Of a stretch of DNA of 42,859 nucleotides, positions 23,203-32,048 are shown piece after piece. The notes under the pieces were generated by a model, which saw nothing but the letters and a program-made list of their open reading frames with translations, did not search any database and was not told where the DNA came from. How positions within the stretch are numbered: the first letter of the stretch is position 1; every line of letters begins with the position of its first letter. Origin of the DNA: an uncultured Bacilli bacterium (GTDB taxonomy: Bacteria > Bacillota_I > Bacilli_A > RFN20 > CAG-449); contig CALVKD010000056.1 of NCBI GenBank assembly GCA_944332525.1, positions 1 to 42,859 of the forward strand, in the 5' to 3' direction. Both the position numbers and the translations under genes were made by a program.

Positions 23203-24330
23203 ATGAAATTCACAATCGATCGTAACAAATTTCTCAAAATGTTAAACACTGTCTCAATCGCTATTGAGCAAAAATCACCATCACCTATTTATTTGAACTA
23301 TAAATTAGATCTTGATGAAAAAGGTTTAACGGTAATTAGCACTAATGGTAATCTCACTATTCAAACATTCCTTCCTTACCAAGATGGCGATAATATCTAT
23401 ATCAGCGATTACGAAGAAGGTGTTACCTTAATCCAAGCTAAGTTTTTATTAGAGATTGTTAAGAGATTAGAAAGTGATACAGTCACAGTCGATATTATCG
23501 ATGAAGTCATCGTCGATATCAGTGATAATTATTCTAAATTTAGACTCAATGCCTTAAAAGCTGAAGATTATCCTCAAGTCGACTTTGAATTAAAAGGTCA
23601 AATCATCGAGATGGATGGAGAAACATTTAAAAACATTATTAATCAAACATCTTTCGCGGCAGCTACTAAAGAAAATGCTCGTCAAACATTACTTGGTATT
23701 AATATGACCAGTCATGGAGATGAAATCGACTTCACAGCCGCGGATAATAGCCGTCTCGCCCGTAAAACTTATCATGCCGATAAAGAATACGATTTTTCTG
23801 TTACCGTGCCTAGTAAGACCATTACTGAGGTTGCAAAACTTATCGATGGAGGCAAAATCACTTTATCGATTGAAGAAAATAAAATTATCTTCAGCTATGG
23901 CGATACTAAGATTTATTCTCGCTTAATCGAAGGTAAATATGAATTCACTAAGAAATACGGAAATATTGCTCCTAACTATGTTTTACAAGCTAAGTCCGAT
24001 TTATTGATTTCAGCTATTCAAAAAGCAACATTATTTGCAATTGAAAAAATCAATGTTGTCACTTTAGCGGTTTCTGAAGATGAATGCCACCTTTCTTCCT
24101 CAACTGTCCAAGTTGGATCGGCTGATATCTCATTAAGCGAATATCGTTACAAAGGCAATTATTTTGAAATCCATTTCAATAGCTCATTTGTTCTCGATGC
24201 GATTAAAGCTTGCCAAAGCGAAGATGTCGTTTTAACCTTTGCTGGAGAAGCTGGATTATTTAAAGTCAGCAACCCAAATGATGAAGATCTTTTATTATTA
24301 GTAACACCGGTTCAAACCTATTCTTACTAA
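23203..24330 (+). CDS. dnaN: DNA polymerase III beta subunit (sliding clamp)
   Basis: 375 residues, the normal clamp length, with three repeated clamp domains: starts MKFTIDRNKFLKML, contains ATKENARQTLLGI at the domain II start, and ends FKVSNPNDEDLLLLVTPVQ, near the conserved C-terminal LxxPVR-type residues that form the partner-binding pocket. It tethers polymerase to DNA. AAAGGAG precedes the ATG; a terminator follows. Confidence 0.96.
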   Translation: MKFTIDRNKFLKMLNTVSIAIEQKSPSPIYLNYKLDLDEKGLTVISTNGNLTIQTFLPYQDGDNIYISDYEEGVTLIQAKFLLEIVKRLESDTVTVDIIDEVIVDISDNYSKFRLNALKAEDYPQVDFELKGQIIEMDGETFKNIINQTSFAAATKENARQTLLGINMTSHGDEIDFTAADNSRLARKTYHADKEYDFSVTVPSKTITEVAKLIDGGKITLSIEENKIIFSYGDTKIYSRLIEGKYEFTKKYGNIAPNYVLQAKSDLLISAIQKATLFAIEKINVVTLAVSEDECHLSSSTVQVGSADISLSEYRYKGNYFEIHFNSSFVLDAIKACQSEDVVLTFAGEAGLFKVSNPNDEDLLLLVTPVQTYSY

Positions 24331-24351
24331 AAAATAAAATAATCGAATTTT

Positions 24352-24376
24352 AAGAGGAGAATTTCTCCTCTTTTTT
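24352..24376 (+). terminator. intrinsic terminator after dnaN
   Basis: AAGAGGAG / CTCCTCTT (24352-24359 / 24365-24372) with loop AATTT and a TTTTTT tail. Confidence 0.8.
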
Positions 24377-24496
24377 GTTGTCGGTCATTTAATAGCCAAA
24401 TTAAAAGAATAGAAAAAAATAGATAAAATATACTTACCAAAGAAAAACATCGCTCTAATGGGCTAAAATCGGGGTTATTTTTGCCTTATAGGCGAT

Positions 24497-24530
24497 ATTT
24501 ATTTATTAGAATAAATAAATGTGGTATGAT
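24497..24530 (+). promoter_or_regulatory. yaaA-recF-gyr operon promoter with an 11-bp palindrome
   Basis: An extended -10, TGGTATGAT (24522-24530), is abutted upstream by a perfect inverted repeat ATTTATTTATT-AG-AATAAATAAAT (24497-24520) that occupies the spacer and -35 region. The palindrome could be an operator or a supercoiling-sensitive cruciform in front of the gyrase genes. Confidence 0.6.
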
Positions 24531-24555
24531 TGCCCTAGAGGTTAATAAGAAGATT

Positions 24556-24765
24556 ATGAAAGAAATCAAAATCACTATAGAGCCATTGCTCTTACAAAAC
24601 TTCCTTAAACTTCTAGATTTTACTTCAACTGGCGGACAAGCAAAATATTTCTTAGCCGAGCACGAAGTCAAAGTCAATGAGGAAAAGGAAACGCGCCGGG
24701 GCAAAAAACTATATGCCGGCGACAAAGTCGAAGTAGATAAGCAGGAATTCTTGCTCACTAAATAA
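24556..24765 (+). CDS. yaaA: S4-domain RNA-binding protein YaaA
   Basis: 69 residues from the ATG at 24556; a TTG reading upstream at 24481 crosses the promoter and is rejected. The whole protein is one S4-like domain (LLLQNFLKLLDFTSTGGQAK, then VKVNEEKETRRGKKLYAGDKVEV). It always sits between dnaN and recF in Firmicutes; it is related to RNA-binding proteins of ribosome biogenesis. The stop shares its A with the ATG of recF (TAATG). Confidence 0.92.
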   Translation: MKEIKITIEPLLLQNFLKLLDFTSTGGQAKYFLAEHEVKVNEEKETRRGKKLYAGDKVEVDKQEFLLTK

Positions 24766-25811
24766 TGAAAGTTAATTATCTTAAGCTTAATTCTTTCCGA
24801 AACTATTTAAAGGCGGAAGCTGAATTCGTTAGTGGAATCAATTTCGTCTTTGGTGAGAATGGAGCAGGTAAGACGAGTTTGGTCGAAGCGTTATCGCTTT
24901 TATCGCTCGGTAAATCTTTTCGCGGCAGCGATGATGAAGAATTAATCCGCGAAGGCGATGCTTTCGCGGTTATCAAAGCAAATATTGAAAATGTCGGAGA
25001 ATATTTAATTTCGATATCTAAACAAGGTAAAAATATTACTCTCAACAATCAAAAAGTAAAAAAGATTAGCGATATCATCTCCGCTTGCCGATTGGTTTAC
25101 TTCTTACCTAAAGAGAGTGAGCTCTTCCACATGACACCGGATAAAAGAAGAAGGTTTCTCGATTTATCGTTATCGACACTTAGCCATAGCTATATTGAAG
25201 AGATTGGAAAGTATCGTTATTATCTAAAAGCGTTAAAAGATAACTACAAGTTTCGCGACGAAGATTATCAAAATATCGTTATCTCTAAATTAGCAGAATG
25301 CGGTAATAGCGTATCTCAAAAGAGAAAAAAGTTAATTAACAGATTAAATCAAGAACTTCAAGAGATTGCTAAAATATTACTAGGTGATGTCAAATTACAA
25401 TTAAGCTATTTGCCAGATATCAATGCTGAAAATGCTGAAGATTATCAAAGAAAATTAAAAGATAGTTTAATCTATAAAGACGATAAGTTAACGGTTCACG
25501 GAATTCATCTTGATGATATGCAGTTAGTCTATGATGGAAGAGATGCGGGGAAATATGCTTCGCAAGGGCAAAATCGACTCGGAGTTATCGCTTTAAAATT
25601 AGCGATGGCCCAATTGATTAAAAAGAGTTATGGTCAAGATCCGTTATTGATATTCGATGACGTCTTATCAGAACTCGATTCCGAACATAAAAAACGCTTA
25701 TTAACAATACTTAAAAACTACGAACAAGTATTTATTACTGGAGTCACTTGCAAAGAAAGCGATGTGACCCGTTATCAAGTTCAGGATAATCAAGTTAGGA
25801 GGATTATTTAA
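24765..25811 (+). CDS. recF: DNA repair protein RecF
   Basis: 348 residues. SMC-like ATPase: Walker [16 protein letters not shown] (about residues 29-43), the signature region [17 protein letters not shown], and Walker [15 protein letters not shown]. It loads RecA at gaps together with RecOR. Its end shares a base with the ATG of gyrB. Confidence 0.95.
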   Translation: MKVNYLKLNSFRNYLKAEAEFVSGINFVFGENGAGKTSLVEALSLLSLGKSFRGSDDEELIREGDAFAVIKANIENVGEYLISISKQGKNITLNNQKVKKISDIISACRLVYFLPKESELFHMTPDKRRRFLDLSLSTLSHSYIEEIGKYRYYLKALKDNYKFRDEDYQNIVISKLAECGNSVSQKRKKLINRLNQELQEIAKILLGDVKLQLSYLPDINAENAEDYQRKLKDSLIYKDDKLTVHGIHLDDMQLVYDGRDAGKYASQGQNRLGVIALKLAMAQLIKKSYGQDPLLIFDDVLSELDSEHKKRLLTILKNYEQVFITGVTCKESDVTRYQVQDNQVRRII

Positions 25812-27793
25812 TGGAAAATGAAGAACTAGAAAAAGAAACGCGCAATTTGATCCCTGATGAAGAAAAGTCGAAGGCTGATTACACCGCTAACGATATTCAA
25901 GTTCTCGAAGGGCTTGAAGCTGTTAGAAAACGTCCAGGTATGTATATTGGATCAACCTCTTCTACCGGACTTCACCACTGCGTTTGGGAAATCGTCGATA
26001 ACGCTATTGATGAAGCGCTCGCCGGATATTGTGACACTATCCATGTAACAATTAATGACGGCAATACCATTACCGTTAAAGATAACGGCCGCGGAATTCC
26101 GGTTGATATCGTTTCTAAATCTGGCAAATCTGCAGTTGAAACAGTTTATACCATTCTTCATGCCGGTGGAAAATTCTCAGAAAATGCTTATAAGGTCTCT
26201 GGCGGATTGCACGGCGTTGGTGCATCTGTTGTTAATGCTTTATCGGAATGGTTAGATGTTACCGTTCATAAAGACGGAGGCATTTATTACATTAAATTCG
26301 TCAATGGCGGACATACAGTCGAACCGCTTAAGAGAATTGGCGATTGCACCGATAGCGGAACAATTGTCACTTTTAAACCAGATGCGACAATTTTCACTGA
26401 TACCGTCGTTTATGATTATTCAGTTATCCGCGATAGAATTCGTCAAATGGCTTTCCTTAACAAAGGCGTTAGATTCTTCGTTAATGATGAAAGAGGACCA
26501 GAAGAAGACCATGTCCACGAAGAATTCTGCTATGAAGGCGGTTTAAAAGAATATGTTACATATCTTAACCGCAATAAAGAATCATCCGAGAATCCTTATG
26601 ATGTTGTTTATTGTGAAGATAAACAAGACAATATCAAGGTCGAAATCGCTATGCAATATAACGATTCTTATACATCAATGATTTATTCGTTCTGTAATAA
26701 CATCAATACCGCGGATGGCGGAACGCATGAAGAAGGTTTCCGTTTAGCATTAACAAGAGTTATTAATAAATATGCTCGCGCTAATAAATTCTTGAAAGAT
26801 AATGATGAATCATTAACTCAAGATGACTGCAAAGAAGGATTAACCGCGATTATTTCAATTAAGCATCCTAATCCGCAATATGAGGGTCAAACTAAAGGCA
26901 AATTAGGTAACTCTGAAGTTAGAGCGGTTGTCTCTAATATCTTCGGTGAACAACTCGAAAGATATCTTAACGAAAACCCTCGCTCAGCGAAGATGATTAT
27001 GGCTAAGGTAACATTAGCCGCGAATGCGCGTATCGCCGCTAGAAAAGCTCGCGAAACGACGAGAAAGAACGGAATTGAAGTTACCTCTTTACCTGGTAAA
27101 TTAGCTGATTGTTCTTCAAAGGATGTTTCACAATGCGAGTTATATATCGTCGAGGGTAATTCCGCAGGTGGGTCTGCTAAATCTGGTAGAAACAGAGAAT
27201 ATCAAGCGATTCTTCCTTTAAGAGGTAAAATCCTTAACGTTGAAAAAGCTCAAACGAAGAGAATCTTCGCTAATGCCGAAATCGGTAATATGATTATCGC
27301 TATCGGCGGAGGATATGGTAACGAATTTGATGTTAGCAAGATTAGATACCATAAGATTATCATTATGACCGATGCTGATGTCGATGGATCACATATTAGA
27401 ATTTTACTTTTAACTTTCTTCTACCGCTTTATGAAACCATTGGTAGAACAAGGATATATCTATATCGCTCAACCACCTCTATACAAAGCTAGCCGCGGCA
27501 ATAAAGATTATTATTGCTATAACGATGAACAGCTTAATCAGTTAAGAGCTAAGCTCGGACCAACCGCTAGCAAGCAATTAAAGATTCAACGTTATAAAGG
27601 TCTTGGTGAAATGAATCCTCAACAACTATGGGAAACCACGATGGATCCAGATAAGAGAAAGATGTTAAGAGTTACCATTGATGATGCAATGGAAGCAGAT
27701 AAAGTATTCGATGAATTGATGGGTGAAGATGTACTTTGCCGTAAAGAATTCATTAGAGAAAACGCTAAGTTTGTTAATAACTTGGATATTTAG
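25811..27793 (+). CDS. gyrB: DNA gyrase subunit B
   Basis: 660 residues. The GHKL ATPase begins with [14 protein letters not shown] and includes [20 protein letters not shown] and [15 protein letters not shown]. The Toprim domain has [10 protein letters not shown] and [12 protein letters not shown], and the C-terminus has [21 protein letters not shown]. It supplies ATP-driven negative supercoiling with GyrA. GGAGG lies 8 bases before the ATG. A 24-residue acidic extension precedes the usual start. Confidence 0.97.
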   Translation: MENEELEKETRNLIPDEEKSKADYTANDIQVLEGLEAVRKRPGMYIGSTSSTGLHHCVWEIVDNAIDEALAGYCDTIHVTINDGNTITVKDNGRGIPVDIVSKSGKSAVETVYTILHAGGKFSENAYKVSGGLHGVGASVVNALSEWLDVTVHKDGGIYYIKFVNGGHTVEPLKRIGDCTDSGTIVTFKPDATIFTDTVVYDYSVIRDRIRQMAFLNKGVRFFVNDERGPEEDHVHEEFCYEGGLKEYVTYLNRNKESSENPYDVVYCEDKQDNIKVEIAMQYNDSYTSMIYSFCNNINTADGGTHEEGFRLALTRVINKYARANKFLKDNDESLTQDDCKEGLTAIISIKHPNPQYEGQTKGKLGNSEVRAVVSNIFGEQLERYLNENPRSAKMIMAKVTLAANARIAARKARETTRKNGIEVTSLPGKLADCSSKDVSQCELYIVEGNSAGGSAKSGRNREYQAILPLRGKILNVEKAQTKRIFANAEIGNMIIAIGGGYGNEFDVSKIRYHKIIIMTDADVDGSHIRILLLTFFYRFMKPLVEQGYIYIAQPPLYKASRGNKDYYCYNDEQLNQLRAKLGPTASKQLKIQRYKGLGEMNPQQLWETTMDPDKRKMLRVTIDDAMEADKVFDELMGEDVLCRKEFIRENAKFVNNLDI

Positions 27794-27801
27794 GAGGTCA
27801 C

Positions 27802-30384
27802 ATGGCAGACGAAGAAAGAGATAATCTCAATCTTGATGAAACTTCAAATGAAGAAAATTCTGAAAAAGAAGTTTCTGATCAAGAGATTGAAGAATTAGAA
27901 GAAGGTATTGTCCCTGGTCTTAGTGAAAGAGAACTCGTTCACGAAGTTAAGCAATCATTCCTCGATTATGCGATGAGCGTTATCGTTTCTAGAGCAATAC
28001 CAGATGTCCGTGATGGATTAAAACCTGTTCATAGAAGAATTATCTTCGGTATGAACGAACAAGGCATGCAGCCTGATAAACCATATAAAAAATGTGCGCG
28101 TATCGTCGGTGATGTTATGGGTAAATATCACCCGCATGGCGATGCGGCTATCTATTCAGCTTTAGTCAGATTGGCTCAGCCGTTTTCTATTAGATATACA
28201 CTTGTTGATGGCCATGGTAACTTCGGTAGCGTCGATGGTGATGAAGCCGCGGCGATGCGTTACACTGAAGCGAGAATGAGCAAAATTTGTCTGGAGATGG
28301 TCCGCGATATTAAAAAGGATACCGTCGACTTTATTCCTAACTATGATGGTGAAGAAGAAGAACCAACTGTCCTTCCTTCAAGAATTCCTAACCTTTTGAT
28401 TAACGGATCAAATGGTATCGCTGTTGGTATGGCGACGAATATTCCTCCTCACAATTTAACAGAAGTTATTAATGCTTTAATCGCGATTTCTGAAAATGAA
28501 AATCTCACACCTTTAGAAATAATGACTAATTATCTCTATGGTCCAGATTTCCCAACCGGCGGTATTATTTTAGGTCGTTCCGGCATCAGAAAAGCTTATG
28601 AAACGGGGCAAGGTTCAATTACTATCCGTTCAAGAGCAGAAATTGAAGAGATGGCAAACGGTAAGAAGAGAATTATCGTTACGGAAATTCCTTATCAAGT
28701 CAATAAATCCGCGATGCTTGAAGCAATCGGTCACTTAGTCCATAACAAGGTTATCGAAGGCATTACCGATATCCGCGATGAATCAAATAAAGAAGGTATC
28801 CGCGTCGTCATCGAATTAAGAAAAGATGTCGTCCCGGAAGTAGTCCTTAATCAGTTATTCAAAAACTCTCAATTACAAACTTCCTTTGGCATCATTATGC
28901 TTTGCCTTGTCGGAGGAGAACCAAAGATTTTGCCGATTAATAAAATCTTAAAACACTATCTCGATTTCCAATGCGAAGTTATCGAAAGAAGAACTCGTTA
29001 CGATTTAAAGAAAGCTCTAGATCAATTACATATCCTCGAAGGTTTATTAATCGCTATTGATAATATTGATGAGGTTGTTTCAATTATCCGTAATGCGAGA
29101 ACAACTGACGAAGCTAAGAGCAAATTAATGGAGAGATTCTCTTTATCCGAAGCTCAAACAAAAGCTATTCTCGATATGAGATTAGCTAGACTTGTCGGAT
29201 TAGAAAAAGACAATATTGAAAGCAATATCCAAGCGTTACATACAGAAATTGATCGCCTTCAATATATTCTTTCTTCTCATGAACATATCTTGGCAACAGT
29301 TATTGAAGAATTAAAAGAAATCAAAGAGAAATACGGCGATGAAAGAAAAACTGAAATCTCTAATGAAAACAGCGATATCGATGATGAAGATTTAATCCCG
29401 AAGGAAGATATCGTTATTTCCTTAACCGAATCTGGTTATATTAAGAGAATGAACGTCGATACTTTCAAAGTTCAAAACCGCGGCGGTGTTGGTGTTTCCG
29501 GCGGTAAGATGAATAAAGAAGATGTTACATCCATCATCACTTATTCTAAAACTCATACCGATTTACTCTTCTTTACGTCAGTTGGTAAGGTTTATCGCTT
29601 AAGAGGTTATAAAGTTCCAGAATTCTCTAGAACTAGCAAGGGTATTCCAGTTCAAAATCTCTTAGCTTTAGAAGATAATGAAAAAGTTTTAGCCATTATC
29701 AATGTCGATGATTATAATGAGAATGCTTACCTCTTCTTCGCTACGAGAAAAGGTGTAGTTAAAAAGACTTCTTTGATGGAATTTGAATCAATTCGTCAAA
29801 ATGGTAAGATTGCTATCTCAATGAGAGATGGCGATGAATTAATCGGTGTTAAGTTAACTGATGGTCATGCTTTAATCTCCTTAGCTAGCGATAATAATAA
29901 GATGGTTACCTTCCATGAAGAAGACGTTAGAGAAATGGGCAGAATGGCTGCCGGCGTCAAAGGTATGGATATCGGTGAAAACGATAACGTCATCTCGATT
30001 ACCACCTCATTAGAAGGAAAGTATATCTTAGCTTTATCCGAAAAAGGATATGGAAAGATGTCACCTCTTGAAGATTACCGTTTAACCTCAAGAGGATCAA
30101 AAGGTGTCTTGACGATGAACATCAGCGAAAGAAATGGTAAATTAGTCGCAACCCGCGCAGTTAATGGTGATGAAGATATTATTATCATTACTAAATTAGG
30201 TGTAGTCATTAGAACGTCATTATCACAAGTCGCTATTTCTGGAAGAAATACTTTAGGCGTTAAGATTATCCGCCTCAGAGATGACGAAAGCGTCGCTTCC
30301 TTAACAACTATTGAACATGAAGACGAAGAAGTCTTAGATGAAGCAAATCAAACAAATCAGGAAAATACTCAGAAAGAGGAATAA
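27802..30384 (+). CDS. gyrA: DNA gyrase subunit A
   Basis: 860 residues. The winged-helix region has [20 protein letters not shown] and the catalytic tyrosine in [12 protein letters not shown]. The C-terminal beta-pinwheel carries a GyrA box written QNRGGVG instead of the usual QRRGGKG. An acidic N-terminal extension of about 40 residues and an acidic tail are present. GGAGG precedes the ATG, 8 bases after gyrB. The choice of GyrA over ParC is supported by the box and by the gene order. Confidence 0.96.
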   Translation: MADEERDNLNLDETSNEENSEKEVSDQEIEELEEGIVPGLSERELVHEVKQSFLDYAMSVIVSRAIPDVRDGLKPVHRRIIFGMNEQGMQPDKPYKKCARIVGDVMGKYHPHGDAAIYSALVRLAQPFSIRYTLVDGHGNFGSVDGDEAAAMRYTEARMSKICLEMVRDIKKDTVDFIPNYDGEEEEPTVLPSRIPNLLINGSNGIAVGMATNIPPHNLTEVINALIAISENENLTPLEIMTNYLYGPDFPTGGIILGRSGIRKAYETGQGSITIRSRAEIEEMANGKKRIIVTEIPYQVNKSAMLEAIGHLVHNKVIEGITDIRDESNKEGIRVVIELRKDVVPEVVLNQLFKNSQLQTSFGIIMLCLVGGEPKILPINKILKHYLDFQCEVIERRTRYDLKKALDQLHILEGLLIAIDNIDEVVSIIRNARTTDEAKSKLMERFSLSEAQTKAILDMRLARLVGLEKDNIESNIQALHTEIDRLQYILSSHEHILATVIEELKEIKEKYGDERKTEISNENSDIDDEDLIPKEDIVISLTESGYIKRMNVDTFKVQNRGGVGVSGGKMNKEDVTSIITYSKTHTDLLFFTSVGKVYRLRGYKVPEFSRTSKGIPVQNLLALEDNEKVLAIINVDDYNENAYLFFATRKGVVKKTSLMEFESIRQNGKIAISMRDGDELIGVKLTDGHALISLASDNNKMVTFHEEDVREMGRMAAGVKGMDIGENDNVISITTSLEGKYILALSEKGYGKMSPLEDYRLTSRGSKGVLTMNISERNGKLVATRAVNGDEDIIIITKLGVVIRTSLSQVAISGRNTLGVKIIRLRDDESVASLTTIEHEDEEVLDEANQTNQENTQKEE

Positions 30385-30387
30385 AAA

Positions 30388-31674
30388 ATGTTAGACATTA
30401 AATTTGTAAGAGAACATCCGGATATTGTAAAAGAAAATATCAAAAAGAAATTCGAAGATCACAAATTGCCTTTAGTTGATGAAGTTATTGACCTTGATAA
30501 GAAAATCCGCGATTTAAAAAACACCGGCGGAGACTTAAGAGCAGAAAAAAATTCTCTTTCAACTAAAATCGGTTCGTTGATGAGAGAAAAGAAACTTGCC
30601 GAAGTTGAAGAAATTAAAAAGAGAGTTGTCGAAATCAATAATCAATTAGTCGATATAGAAAAAGAAGAAGGCGTTTTAACAGAAGAGTTAACTAAAAAGA
30701 TGATGGTCATTCCAAACATCATCGATAAGAGCGTACCTATAGGAAAAGACGATTCTGAAAACGTTGAATTACAAAGATTTGGTGAACCAGAAGAAAAGCC
30801 TTTTGAAGTTCCTTATCATGTCGATATCTTAGAAAAACTCGACGGAATTGATCTCGACTCCGCGCGCAAGGTAGCCGGAAATGGTTTCTATTATCTCACC
30901 GGCGATATCGCAAGACTCCATTCAGCTGTCTTAACATACGCCCGCGATTTCATGATTAATAAAGGATTTACTTATGTTATTCCTCCATTCATGATTCACG
31001 GAAACGTCGTTAACGGCGTTATGTCCTTTGATGAAATGGATCAAATGATGTACAAAATTGAAGGTGAAGATCTCTATTTAATCGGCACTAGTGAACACTC
31101 GATGATTGGTAGATTTATCGACACCATCATCGATAAGAATAAATTACCTTTAACCTTAACTAGCTACTCACCTTGCTTTAGAAAAGAAAAAGGTGCTCAC
31201 GGCATCGAAGAAAGAGGTATTTACCGGATTCACCAATTTGAAAAACAAGAAATGATCGTTATCTGCGAACCAGAAGATAGCATGGAATGGTTCAATAAGC
31301 TTTGGTCATATACTGTCGAATTATTTAGAAGCTTAGATATTCCTGTTAGAACAATTGAATGCTGCTCCGGTGATTTAGCTGATTTAAAGGTTAAGTCAAT
31401 CGATGTCGAAGCTTGGTCTCCACGTCAAAAGAAATACTTTGAAGTCGGTTCTTGCTCAAATTTAGGCGATGCTCAAGCGAGAAGATTAAAAATTAGAATT
31501 AAAGGCGATAAAGGAAATTATTTCGCTCATACTTTAAATAATACTGTTATCGCTCCTCCAAGAATGTTAATCGCTTTTATTGAAAATCACCTTAATGAAG
31601 ACGGCTCTGTTGATATTCCAGAAGTCTTAAGACCTTATATGGGCGGCAAGAGCAAAATTGAAGTTAAAAAATAA
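30388..31674 (+). CDS. serS: seryl-tRNA synthetase
   Basis: 428 residues. The N-terminal coiled-coil arm (about 27-100) binds the long variable arm of tRNA-Ser. The class II core has motif 2 SPCFRKEKGAHG and motif 3 near TLNNTVIAPPRMLIAFIEN. It charges tRNA-Ser and initiates the route to selenocysteinyl-tRNA in organisms that have it. It follows gyrA by 3 bases with AGAGGA before the ATG. Confidence 0.97.
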   Translation: MLDIKFVREHPDIVKENIKKKFEDHKLPLVDEVIDLDKKIRDLKNTGGDLRAEKNSLSTKIGSLMREKKLAEVEEIKKRVVEINNQLVDIEKEEGVLTEELTKKMMVIPNIIDKSVPIGKDDSENVELQRFGEPEEKPFEVPYHVDILEKLDGIDLDSARKVAGNGFYYLTGDIARLHSAVLTYARDFMINKGFTYVIPPFMIHGNVVNGVMSFDEMDQMMYKIEGEDLYLIGTSEHSMIGRFIDTIIDKNKLPLTLTSYSPCFRKEKGAHGIEERGIYRIHQFEKQEMIVICEPEDSMEWFNKLWSYTVELFRSLDIPVRTIECCSGDLADLKVKSIDVEAWSPRQKKYFEVGSCSNLGDAQARRLKIRIKGDKGNYFAHTLNNTVIAPPRMLIAFIENHLNEDGSVDIPEVLRPYMGGKSKIEVKK

Positions 31675-31701
31675 AAGTTTCATTAATTGCTAAAACTCAA
31701 T

Positions 31702-31729
31702 AAGACCTGTAAAAAAGCAGGTCTTTTTA
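31702..31729 (+). terminator. intrinsic terminator after serS
   Basis: AAGACCTG / CAGGTCTT (31702-31709 / 31718-31725) with an A-rich loop and TTTTT tail. It ends the dnaA-proximal rightward operon. Confidence 0.85.
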
Positions 31730-31851
31730 ATTTGTTTTGTTTTTATAAAAATAGTTAGGTTAAGTATCGGTGTTTCGTATCAAAAAAGGCTTTTTTGTGG
31801 ATAAAAAATAATTGGTTAAAAATTATTAGTATTTATTTAGTATAAAAAAAG

Positions 31852-31881
31852 TTAATACTTTATATAAATATAAAGTATTAA
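31852..31881. promoter_or_regulatory. 30-bp perfect palindrome upstream of nrdD (possible operator)
   Basis: TTAATACTTTATA (31852-31864), 4 bases, TATAAAGTATTAA (31869-31881): perfect 13-base arms, about 70 bp before the predicted nrdD start. It differs from the usual NrdR box pair. A repressor site or a cruciform is possible; no function can be assigned. Confidence 0.5.
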
Positions 31882-31934
31882 TATTTTTTAAAAATAATAA
31901 AAACCGTTTTATTCTTCCCATTGTTATTCACGTG

Positions 31935-31943
31935 TGATAAGAT
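31935..31943 (+). promoter_or_regulatory. nrdD promoter (extended -10)
   Basis: TGATAAGAT, an extended -10 with TAAGAT at 31938-31943. No good -35 is seen. The predicted start is near 31950, so the transcript begins just before the GAAACG stem of the leader. Confidence 0.45.
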
Positions 31944-31949
31944 AGCCTT

Positions 31950-32044
31950 ACTGAAACGGAAGGGAATAACCCGAAAAAGATGAAAGGGATTATATTTTTC
32001 TATTCTTTTAATGACCTTTACGTTTCGAGAAAGAAGGGTTCATT
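31950..32044 (+). ncRNA. structured nrdD leader (three-way junction candidate)
   Basis: GAAACG (31953-31958) pairs with CGTTTC (32021-32026). Inside, GGG/CCC (31962-31964 / 31970-31972) closes a small hairpin with AATAA loop, and AAAGG (31983-31987) pairs with CCTTT (32015-32019), extended by an A/T-rich helix. The result is a compact three-way junction beginning at the predicted transcription start and ending next to the ribosome binding site AGAAGGG. The class is not recognised. Confidence 0.4.
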
Positions 32045-32048
32045 ATGA
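31980..32048 (+). CDS. possible 22-codon upstream ORF of nrdD
   Basis: ATG at 31980, TGA at 32046-32048 overlapping the nrdD ATG (ATGA). The product starts MKGIIFFYSFNDLYVSRKKG. The nearest purine-rich site is GGAAGGGA about 14 bases away, rather far. It may be a chance ORF or a coupling leader peptide. Confidence 0.3.
   Translation: MKGIIFFYSFNDLYVSRKKGSL

Noticed and set aside
24481-24555. Longer YaaA reading from a TTG at 24481
   Set aside because: The extra 25 residues would be encoded across the palindrome and -10 of the promoter; the 69-residue form matches the family length.
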